This document shows positions 30,697 through 38,249 of a stretch of 64,000 bases of DNA, piece by piece. The notes under the pieces were generated by a model. The model was not told the DNA's origin. It was given only the letters and a program-made list of their open reading frames with translations, and did no database searches. The stretch's first letter is position 1. Every line of letters starts with the position of its first letter. The stretch is from positions 88,757-152,756 of the forward strand of contig JAFGAS010000052.1 in NCBI GenBank assembly GCA_016933535.1, given 5' to 3'. Source of the stretch: Candidatus Zymogenaceae bacterium. Lineage in GTDB: Bacteria; Desulfobacterota; Zymogenia; Zymogenales; Zymogenaceae. A program made the translations under genes and the position numbers.

Positions 30697-30945
30697 ATGG
30701 AAGAGCCGAAGGTAACCGTCTATTCGACCCCTACCTGACCCTACTGTAAAAAGGTGAAAGAGTTTCTTTTACAAAAAGGGATTACGTTTACGGACCATGA
30801 CGTCACTACGGATAAGGCCGCCCTCGAGGAGATGCGTAAAATCACCCAGGGAGGGCTCTCGGTTCCGGTGATTCATATCGCCGATGAGATTATCGTGGGC
30901 TTTGACGAAGAGCGGATCAGGAAGGCGCTCGATATAAAGCAGTAA
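30697..30945 (+). CDS. Glutaredoxin-like selenoprotein (predicted UGA-encoded Sec14, active site U-P-Y-C)
   Basis: ATG 30697 after aaaggagc RBS; in-frame TGA 30736-30738 replaces first Cys of CPYC: MEEPKVTVYSTPTUPYCKKVKEFLLQKGITFTDHDVTTDKAALEEMRKITQGGLSVPVIHIADEIIVGFDEERIRKALDIKQ. Confidence 0.88.
30739..30780 (+). promoter_or_regulatory. Putative bacterial SECIS hairpin
   Basis: Starts right after UGA: CCCT...AGGG lower stem, TGTAAAA(A)G / CTTTTACA upper stem with one bulged A, apical loop GTGAAAGAGTTT. Confidence 0.65.
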
Positions 30946-31094
30946 GGGAAAATCCTGGACCGACCTTTTGCGTTGACCCGCACTTTCGGATCCGGCGGGG
31001 CCAAGGCGGGCGGGCGCATCCGCCCCGCCGCACCGTCATCGCTCACGGTCGGCAGTAACCGGCCGCGTGGCGCTACCGCCGGAGGAGTATTGCC

Positions 31095-32282
31095 ATGAAA
31101 AAGGTTGCTATTTATACCCTTGCGGGGTGCCCCTTCTGTATTCGGGCCAAGAGTTTCCTTACCGAAAAGGGGATCGAGTACGAAGAGACAGAGGTAACGC
31201 CCCGATCCCGGCAATGGGAGGCAATGAAGAAGGCGACCGGGGGCGGCTCACTTCCGCAGATCGTTATCGATGAAAAGCCGATCGGTGGGTACGGGGACCT
31301 GATCCACCTTGAGGCAACGGGCGAGCTCTATGAGCTCCTCGACAAGCCGCTTACCGAAAAACCACCTCCATTGTACGACGTCATCATCATCGGCGGGGGG
31401 CCGGCGGGCCTGTCGGCGGCCGTCTATGCCGCCAGAAAAATGATGAAGACGATCCTCATATCTAAAAACATCGGGGGACAGGTAACCGACACCTTTGACA
31501 TCGAAAACTATCTGGGCTTTTCGGAAATTGAGACTGCCGACCTCATCGGTAGATTCGAGGAGCACGTGGTCAAGTATGGAGTAAAAAAACTCGTAGGTCC
31601 CGAGGTGGTGTCGCTGGACCTTACCGGAAAAATAAAGAAGGTGTTTGTCGACGACGGTAAGATTTGTCTCGGGCGCACGATCATCCTTGCCATGGGCAAA
31701 CGTCCGCGGCCGCTTAACGTACCGGGGGAAAAGGAGCTGGTGGGCAAGGGGGTCGCGTATTGCTCCACGTGCGACGCGCCGCTTTTTGCTGACATGGATA
31801 CGGCGGTAGTCGGCGGGGGCAACTCGGCGCTGGAGGCGGCGCTGGATCTGGCCAACGTGGCGCGCAAGGTATACCTTATCTCGATCACGCCGCTGACGGG
31901 AGACCCGATCCTCGTGGATAAGCTGAAATCGTCGGGAAAGGTGGAGGTGTTTACCGAGTACTCGACCAATAGGATCATCGGGCAGCAGGTGGTCGAGGGC
32001 ATCGAGATACAGGGTCTGGACGAAAAAAAAACCAGGCGGCTGGACGTCCAGGGCGTCTTCATCGAGATCGGGCTCCTTCCCAATTCCGACCTTGTGGTCG
32101 ATACGCTCAACGTCAACAAGACCGGCGAGATCCTGGTCGACTGTGAATGCCGAACGGGAATCTCGGGCGTCTTTGCGGCAGGAGACGTTACCGACGTTCC
32201 CTTCAAGCAGGTGATTATCGCCGCGGGTGAGGGGGCAAAGGCGGCACTGTCGGCGTATAACTTTCTCATGAAACAGATATAG
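31095..32282 (+). CDS. Glutaredoxin-thioredoxin reductase-like fusion flavoprotein
   Basis: N-term VAIYTLAGCPFCIRAKSFLTEKGI; C-term DVIIIGGGPAGLSAAVYAARK, YCSTCDAPLF redox CxxC, VFAAGDVTD. Confidence 0.93.
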   Translation: MKKVAIYTLAGCPFCIRAKSFLTEKGIEYEETEVTPRSRQWEAMKKATGGGSLPQIVIDEKPIGGYGDLIHLEATGELYELLDKPLTEKPPPLYDVIIIGGGPAGLSAAVYAARKMMKTILISKNIGGQVTDTFDIENYLGFSEIETADLIGRFEEHVVKYGVKKLVGPEVVSLDLTGKIKKVFVDDGKICLGRTIILAMGKRPRPLNVPGEKELVGKGVAYCSTCDAPLFADMDTAVVGGGNSALEAALDLANVARKVYLISITPLTGDPILVDKLKSSGKVEVFTEYSTNRIIGQQVVEGIEIQGLDEKKTRRLDVQGVFIEIGLLPNSDLVVDTLNVNKTGEILVDCECRTGISGVFAAGDVTDVPFKQVIIAAGEGAKAALSAYNFLMKQI

Positions 32283-32291
32283 GGACATATT

Positions 32292-33059
32292 GTGGAACCG
32301 AAACAAGGGGATTACGGCGGCCTTGAACGATATCTCGTCCAGACGCTGGGGCTTGACGATCATCCAATCGGCTTTCATTACACAAACAGCCCCCCCGAAG
32401 GTGCGCTTACGGTCACCAGGAAGAGCCGCGTATGCCTCTACCCGTTTCTGAACCAGGTCAGGAAGGGTAAGACCGCCTACTTTTCGCGAGAATGGAAGGC
32501 ATGCCGGGGAGGCGCTTTCTATACCGGCTACAAGAAGAGCCTCATGAAGGGCGTTGGGAAGTTTCTCTCCACCGGAATCCCCAACCTGATGCCGGGCGAA
32601 CGCTACAAGAAAAATCCCGAGCTCGGCGAAGAGACGGCCGCCCTCATGGAATATGTCCCGGCCGCCGCCGACTATCTCGTCTTTCGACCCCTCGGCGCCT
32701 TTACCGAACATGATCCGCCGGAGGCGGCCGTGATATTCGGAAACGCCGACGTCATGGGCGCCCTGCTTTTCCTTGCCAATTACGCGCGGCCCGGCAGGGA
32801 TAACGTCATCGTCCAGTTTTCCTCCGGCTGCTACAGCCTGCTTACCGAGCCCCGGGTGCAGGCGCGCCGCGAAGTCCCGCAGGCCGTCCTCGGGAGCTTT
32901 GACATCACGTGCCGCCCCTATCTTGACCCCTGCACGATGACCTTCTCGGTTCCGAACGGGATGCTCTGGGAAATGGCCGCCGAGATTCCCGAGAGTTTCC
33001 TGGTCATCGATCCCTGGATGAAGGTCCGGGGGAGAAGCTCCCGTGGAGTTTCCCGATAG
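32292..33059 (+). CDS. DUF169 family protein
   Basis: LGLDDHPIGFHYTNSPPEG, CLYPFLNQVRKGKTAYFSREWKACRGGAFYTGY. Confidence 0.75.
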   Translation: MEPKQGDYGGLERYLVQTLGLDDHPIGFHYTNSPPEGALTVTRKSRVCLYPFLNQVRKGKTAYFSREWKACRGGAFYTGYKKSLMKGVGKFLSTGIPNLMPGERYKKNPELGEETAALMEYVPAAADYLVFRPLGAFTEHDPPEAAVIFGNADVMGALLFLANYARPGRDNVIVQFSSGCYSLLTEPRVQARREVPQAVLGSFDITCRPYLDPCTMTFSVPNGMLWEMAAEIPESFLVIDPWMKVRGRSSRGVSR

Positions 33060-33741
33060 CCTCATACCGGGACGGTTCCTTGAGCGCCCCAACAGGTTTT
33101 TGACCGTAATAGACTGTGATGGCCGACAGGTCCAGGCACACCTTCCAAATACCGGAAGGCTCCGGGAGATCCTTGTTCCCGGCAGGCCCGTCTACCTTTC
33201 CCGCGCACACGATTCAAACCGAAAGACCCAATACTCCCTCATGCTGGCCGAGATGGATTGCGGGCTGGTGTGTCTCGACTCCAACGTACCCACCATCGTC
33301 GCGGCTCAATTTATCGCGGAAGGTCTTTTTGGGCCTGCGGCGGGCTACGAGACCGTCAGGCGGGAGGTAGCGATGATGGGTTCTCGATACGACCTGTTGG
33401 CGTCACGGGCGGGGTTTGTCGATCTCATCGTTGAGGTCAAGGGGGTTACTCTCGTCCGAGGGGGCCGGGCGCTCTTCCCCGATGCGCCCACCGAGCGCGG
33501 GACGCGTCACGTCGAGGGACTCGCCAAGGCGCGCGAACGGGGGGTTCGGGCCGCGGTTATATTTATGGTCATGAGATCGGACGCGGATTCGTTTCGGCCT
33601 AACAGCGATAGCGATCCTCGATTTTTCCGCGCGCTCGGCGGGGCATTTGCGATGGGCGTGGAGGTATACGCGCTCTCGTGCCGGGTAACAAGGCGGGGCG
33701 TATGGGTAGACCGTGAAATCGAGGTTGACCTTTCGGGTTAG
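33043..33741 (+). CDS. sfsA: SfsA family DNA/RNA nuclease-like protein
   Basis: GRFLERPNRFLTVIDCDGRQVQAHLPNTGRLREIL; VEVKGVTLVRGGRALFPDAPTERGTRHVEGL. Confidence 0.93.
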   Translation: MEFPDSLIPGRFLERPNRFLTVIDCDGRQVQAHLPNTGRLREILVPGRPVYLSRAHDSNRKTQYSLMLAEMDCGLVCLDSNVPTIVAAQFIAEGLFGPAAGYETVRREVAMMGSRYDLLASRAGFVDLIVEVKGVTLVRGGRALFPDAPTERGTRHVEGLAKARERGVRAAVIFMVMRSDADSFRPNSDSDPRFFRALGGAFAMGVEVYALSCRVTRRGVWVDREIEVDLSG

Positions 33742-33849
33742 GTGATCGGGCGGTATCTCGGGGTGGAGGAATCGCGGCAACGCGTATCGTGACGTATCAG
33801 GCCGATGATCTTCAGCTAAGAAAAGGTGGGAACAGGGGGCCGCCGGGCT

Positions 33850-33906
33850 TGACACGGGCCGGGGTGGTGGATATAATAGTGTAATAATAGTGATAACTAT
33901 TATTGT
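33850..33906 (+). promoter_or_regulatory. Perfect TTGACA-N17-TATAAT promoter with adjacent Fur/PerR-like operator
   Basis: TTGACA 33850-33855, TATAAT 33873-33878; palindrome aataatagt-gata-actattatt 33884-33905; tgataactattattg resembles TGATAATnATTATCA. Confidence 0.75.
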
Positions 33907-33974
33907 TATAGAAATAATACATTTTTCGATCAAAATATGGTATATTTGACCGATGTGAATAAGGAGGAGCAGCC

Positions 33975-34490
33975 ATGAAAGAGAGAACGGGAATCATCAC
34001 CATGGGCGGCATACCCCTCACGCTCCTCGGCAACGAGGTGAACATCGGAGATCGGGCACCGGACTTCGTCGCGATCGACAACAACCTCGGCCTTTTCAGG
34101 CTTTCTTCCCTGAAGGGCAAGATTATTATTATCTCGGCCGTTCCATCCCTCGATACCCCGGTATGTGATCTGGAAACGCGGCGATTCAACGAGGAGGCGG
34201 CCGGCTTGTCACAAGATGTGGAGATCATCACGATCAGCATGGATCTTCCCTTTGCGCAGAAACGCTGGTGTGCGGCGGCCGGCGTAGAGAGGGTCAAGAC
34301 CTATTCCGACCACCGCGACGCCGATTTTGGGGAAAAATACGGCGTTTTGACAAAAGAAACACGGCTCCTGGCCCGAGCGGTCTTTGTCGTCGATCGAGAA
34401 GGGACGATACGTCATATCGAGGTCCTCGGCGATATATCGCATGAGCCTCATTACGACGCGATCCTTACGGCCGTCGCGCAACTCACATAA
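33975..34490 (+). CDS. tpx: Thiol peroxidase
   Basis: GGIPLTLLGNEVNIGDRAPDFVAIDNNL; SLDTPVCDLETRRFNEEA. Confidence 0.94.
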   Translation: MKERTGIITMGGIPLTLLGNEVNIGDRAPDFVAIDNNLGLFRLSSLKGKIIIISAVPSLDTPVCDLETRRFNEEAAGLSQDVEIITISMDLPFAQKRWCAAAGVERVKTYSDHRDADFGEKYGVLTKETRLLARAVFVVDREGTIRHIEVLGDISHEPHYDAILTAVAQLT

Positions 34491-34517
34491 CCGGCCGGCG
34501 CGATATAACGGCCGGCA

Positions 34518-34546
34518 TTGACGCGTACGGGGGAGTCACGTATAAA
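34518..34546 (+). promoter_or_regulatory. Promoter upstream of Rieske gene
   Basis: TTGACG-N17-TATAAA. Confidence 0.6.
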
Positions 34547-34572
34547 ATAGTGGACTTAAAAAGGAGGGAGAA

Positions 34573-34989
34573 ATGACAGATGGAATATCACGACGAGGTT
34601 TTCTCGGTGCAGTATTAACGATAGCGGCAGTCCTGGGAATCGGCAGGTCGGCTCGGGTGTACGGGGCCGGTTCCGGTGAAAAGTGGATCCCGGCGGGCAA
34701 GTCGAGCGATTACACCCCAGGACAGGCCAAACTGTTTAAAGACGAGAAACTCTATGTCATCCGAAAGGAAACGGGATTTGAGGCGATGAGCGCCAAGTGC
34801 ACGCATTTTGGCTGCGTGGTCGACCGGCAGGCGGACGGGACGTACCTGTGCCCCTGTCACAAGTCGACATTCGACGCCAGGGGGCTGAATACCCACGGTC
34901 CCGCCAAGAAGCCCCTCGTCTGGTATCAGACCAAGGAAGAAGGAGGCTCGGTTTTCGTCAACATCAAGGGGATCGTCGAGCCTAAGTAA
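34573..34989 (+). CDS. Rieske [2Fe-2S] protein with twin-arginine signal
   Basis: SRRGFLGAVLTIAAVLGIG; CTHFGC and CPCHKSTFD. Confidence 0.93.
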   Translation: MTDGISRRGFLGAVLTIAAVLGIGRSARVYGAGSGEKWIPAGKSSDYTPGQAKLFKDEKLYVIRKETGFEAMSAKCTHFGCVVDRQADGTYLCPCHKSTFDARGLNTHGPAKKPLVWYQTKEEGGSVFVNIKGIVEPK

Positions 34990-35051
34990 CCGGATGGTAT
35001 TGAGCCCGGTGTAACGCTCTTATGTATTTTAATTATTGAGGATAAGAATAA

Positions 35052-35429
35052 ATGACTAAGAGACTTGAGATCTATAAGTGTGAGGTTTGTGGAAACATAG
35101 TGGAGGTGGTACATACGGGTGCAGGGGAGCTTGTCTGCTGCGGGCAGCCGATGATCCTCCTGACTGAAAACAGCGTGGATGCCGCCAAGGAAAAACATGT
35201 TCCGGTTGGGGAAAAGACGGCCGACGGTATGACCGTAAAGGTCGGCAGCGTCCCCCACCCGATGGAAGAAAAACACTATATCGAATGGATCGAGATCATC
35301 GACACCCAGGGAAAGGCATACCGGAAATTCCTCAAACCGGGCGATACGCCCGAGGCGGCTTTTTGCGTTCCGGAGGGCGCATACACCCTTCGGGAGTACT
35401 GCAATTTGCACGGTTTATGGAAGGGGTAG
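35052..35429 (+). CDS. dfx: Desulfoferrodoxin (superoxide reductase)
   Basis: [49 protein letters not shown]. Confidence 0.97.
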   Translation: MTKRLEIYKCEVCGNIVEVVHTGAGELVCCGQPMILLTENSVDAAKEKHVPVGEKTADGMTVKVGSVPHPMEEKHYIEWIEIIDTQGKAYRKFLKPGDTPEAAFCVPEGAYTLREYCNLHGLWKG

Positions 35430-35433
35430 AATC

Positions 35434-35943
35434 ATGATCAATAAAAAGATAGAAGAGGCGCTCAACAGGCAGATGGTGGCCGAGACCTATTCCGGCTATA
35501 TCTACCTGGCGATGGCGGCCGACTTCGATGCGCAGAACATGAAGGGCTTCGGCCGCTGGATGAAGTCCCAGGCGCTGGAAGAGCTCTTCCACGCCATGAA
35601 GTTCTATGACTTCATCAACGACCGCGGCGGCAGGGCCGTATGCGGCGCCGTGGATGCGCCCCCGGCCAAGTGGAAGACCCCCCTGGACGCGTTTAAGGCA
35701 GCCTATGATCACGAGGTGAAAGTCACCGGGATGATCAACGATCTGGTGGACCTTGCGCGCAGCCAGAACGATAAGGCGACCGAGAATTTTCTGCAATGGT
35801 ACGTGAACGAGCAGGTCGAAGAGGAAGCCCAGACCGACGAGATCGTCAAAAACCTCGAAAAGATCAAGGATCACCCGGCTGCCCTCTTTATGTACGACGC
35901 CAGGCTCGGGGAGAGAACGGCCCAGTGGGGGGGCGGGGATTAG
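35434..35943 (+). CDS. ftnA: Ferritin
   Basis: EALNRQMVAETYSGYIYLAMAADFDAQNMKGFGRWMKSQALEELFHAMKFYDFINDRGG. Confidence 0.95.
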   Translation: MINKKIEEALNRQMVAETYSGYIYLAMAADFDAQNMKGFGRWMKSQALEELFHAMKFYDFINDRGGRAVCGAVDAPPAKWKTPLDAFKAAYDHEVKVTGMINDLVDLARSQNDKATENFLQWYVNEQVEEEAQTDEIVKNLEKIKDHPAALFMYDARLGERTAQWGGGD

Positions 35944-36312
35944 ATGCAACCGTACGGGGCCGCTTACCGTAACCTTATTTCTTATGGCAGCGCGATCTCG
36001 CGAAACGGTCGTGGGGGGGTAGACTCCCCCCTACCACCGGCATAATAGTGACGGCTCCGAGACGGTACGCAGCCGACGGCTGTGCCGGAGACGAACGAGA
36101 CATTTCTGTCGGCCGGCATTGAGAAGACCGCCGCCGAACCGGGACGGCCCTTACCGAATCCATGATAAATGTGCCGGCTCTCCCGGGGGGGCGGGCGGAT
36201 ATGATAATCCATAATGAAATGAACCGTCCCCTGATTTAACGAGATCAACGGTCGACCGCGGCGGGAGGCTTGAGCCGCCCGGCCGCACTAAACCATTTAT
36301 GGAGTGGTACAG

Positions 36313-36846
36313 ATGAGCAATACGCCGGAATCATCACTGGAGATGCTGGACAAGGCCCTCGAAATGGAAAAGAAGGGAAAAGATTTTTACGAGAAGGCCG
36401 CCGTCAATTGTCAAAATGAATTAGGCAGAGAGGTTTTCCAGACCCTCAAGCGGGACGAGGACGTTCACATCGCGCGGATTATGGATATTTACAACAATCT
36501 TACGAAAGGCGGCCAGTGGAGCTCCGAATGGAAGGCAAAGGACTTTTCACACGGCGACCTTACCGCCTTTTTTTCGGACCTGGCCCATAAACACCGGAAC
36601 CAAACTACCGCGGATGCCTCAGATATCCAGGCCCTCGAGATCGGCATTGACTTCGAGCTAGGATCGGTGACGTTCTATGAGCAGAGGCTGGCGGCCGCCG
36701 AAGATACGCTCGAGCGCGAGTTTATCGGCCGGATGGTTGTGGAGGAGAAGAGTCATCACAATATCCTCCAGGACGCCAAGCTCTACCTGACCGATCCCTC
36801 GTCCTGGTTTCAGGAGCATGAACGGGGCGGACTGGACGGGGCGTAG
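36313..36846 (+). CDS. Ferritin-like/rubrerythrin-diiron family protein
   Basis: ALEMEKKGKDFYEKAAVNCQNELGREVFQTLKRDEDVHIARI ... EEKSHHNIL. Confidence 0.88.
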   Translation: MSNTPESSLEMLDKALEMEKKGKDFYEKAAVNCQNELGREVFQTLKRDEDVHIARIMDIYNNLTKGGQWSSEWKAKDFSHGDLTAFFSDLAHKHRNQTTADASDIQALEIGIDFELGSVTFYEQRLAAAEDTLEREFIGRMVVEEKSHHNILQDAKLYLTDPSSWFQEHERGGLDGA

Positions 36847-36885
36847 CGGCTATCGTTAACAATACCGTGAAAGGACATAGATGCC

Positions 36886-37458
36886 ATGAGATACTTATTT
36901 TCGCGTATAAGAATCTTCATCCCGTCTGTCGTTACCGTTGCCCTGATACTGCTCTTTTCCCAGCCCGCCCACGCAGTCCCCGCGGTGGGCGACCCCTTTC
37001 CCAAGATTACTCTCCCGGCACCGGACGCCGGCGCCGACCGGGACTATCTCGGGATTGCGCGAGGCAAGGCGTTTATGATCGGAGACATCGCGGCACCCGT
37101 CGTCGTCGTGGAATTTTTCAGCATGTACTGCCCCCACTGCCAGGCGGACGCGCCCACGACCGTTGACCTCTTCGACCGCATCAAGAAGGATCCCCGTCTT
37201 GCACAACGGGTCAAGATGATCGGTATCGGTGTCGGCAATTCGGATTATGAGGTCGGTATTTTCAAGAAGAAATACCGGATACCCTTCCCGCTCTTTCCGG
37301 ACGGCGACTATACCATCCTAAATCTCCTGGAGATTAAGTATACGCCGGCCTATATCGTTGTAAGGATCGATAGGGGAAAGGCAACCGTGGTCCACACCCA
37401 GATCGGCCGGATCAAGGACATCGAGTCGTTTCTTACAACGCTCTCTTCGGTTCGATAG
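36886..37458 (+). CDS. Exported thioredoxin-fold (TlpA/redoxin-like) protein
   Basis: Signal peptide; VVVVEFFSMYCPHCQADAPTTVDLFD. Confidence 0.85.
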   Translation: MRYLFSRIRIFIPSVVTVALILLFSQPAHAVPAVGDPFPKITLPAPDAGADRDYLGIARGKAFMIGDIAAPVVVVEFFSMYCPHCQADAPTTVDLFDRIKKDPRLAQRVKMIGIGVGNSDYEVGIFKKKYRIPFPLFPDGDYTILNLLEIKYTPAYIVVRIDRGKATVVHTQIGRIKDIESFLTTLSSVR

Positions 37459-37461
37459 AGG

Positions 37462-38094
37462 ATGATGAAGATGAGAATAACAACCGGTAGTATATCGTTT
37501 CTCTGTTTTGCGGCGGCGCTCTTTATCTTGGCCGCGGCCAGCCTGTCATGGGCCGAATCCGGGGCATTTGCCGGCAGCATTTACGATCCGGGCCGGCTCA
37601 AGCCGACCGACAGCGTGTCCGTGGTAAAGGTGGGCGACCGGGCCCCTGATTTTGATCTCCTCTCCGTAACGGGGGAACGGGTTTCGCTGTCGTCATTTAA
37701 AGGCACAAAGAATGTCGTTATTTCGTTTGTCCCCGCGGCGTGGACGCCCGTATGCTCGGATCAGTGGCCGGGATATAACGCTTTCAAGGAAATATTCGAC
37801 GGACACGACGCGATCCTCCTGGGAATCACCGTGGACAATATCCCGACTCTCTTTGCATGGACGCACGAAATGGATCCGGCGGCGGGAAGGGTTTGGTTTC
37901 CCGTTCTTTCGGATTTCTGGCCCCACGGTGAGACGGCCGCACGGTACGGCGTCCTGAGGTCCAACGGCACGTCGGAGCGGGCCCTTTTCGTGATCGACAA
38001 AAAGGGGATCATCCGCTGGATCGACGTACACGACATAAACAAACGGCCGAACATCGAGGATCTCGTGCGGGAACTGGATAAGCTGGCCGATTGA
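37462..38094 (+). CDS. Exported peroxiredoxin (AhpC/TSA family)
   Basis: Signal peptide; VGDRAPDFDLLSVTGERVSLSSFKGTKNVVISFVPAAWTPVCSDQWPGYN. Confidence 0.9.
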   Translation: MMKMRITTGSISFLCFAAALFILAAASLSWAESGAFAGSIYDPGRLKPTDSVSVVKVGDRAPDFDLLSVTGERVSLSSFKGTKNVVISFVPAAWTPVCSDQWPGYNAFKEIFDGHDAILLGITVDNIPTLFAWTHEMDPAAGRVWFPVLSDFWPHGETAARYGVLRSNGTSERALFVIDKKGIIRWIDVHDINKRPNIEDLVRELDKLAD

Positions 38095-38188
38095 GGGATG
38101 ATGCGAGCGAGTATCGGGCCAGGTCGTCGGGTTCTCGGGAATGCCGGTTCCGAAAGCGCGTAATGCGGGCACATTCTTTTGTGAAATA

Positions 38189-38216
38189 AAAACCGAGGGA
38201 TAGTTCCCTCGGTTTT
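38189..38216. terminator. Bidirectional Rho-independent terminator
   Basis: aaaaccgaggga-tagt-tccctcggtttttt between convergent genes. Confidence 0.85.
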
Positions 38217-38249
38217 TTAGTGTACATGAGTCCGTTGCGTAGTGCGCCG

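Noticed and set aside
30754-30945. 63-aa stand-alone ORF in the ORF track
   Set aside because: It is the GTG-started remainder of the UGA-containing glutaredoxin; true start is at 30697.
31248-33092. 614-aa minus-strand ORF
   Set aside because: Antisense of Grx-TrxR and DUF169 genes, which have clear family motifs.
34573-34989. Part of a cytochrome bc complex
   Set aside because: No cytochrome b or c1 gene adjacent; only a standalone TAT-Rieske can be supported.
35944-36312. Gene or ncRNA between ferritin and ferritin-like protein
   Set aside because: Several small GC-rich palindromes (for example gggggggtagactcccccct) but no supportable coding or RNA family signature.
33975-38094. Further selenoproteins among Tpx, TlpA-like and peroxiredoxin genes
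   Set aside because: Their catalytic positions are encoded by ordinary Cys codons and no in-frame TGA was found continuing into conserved sequence.
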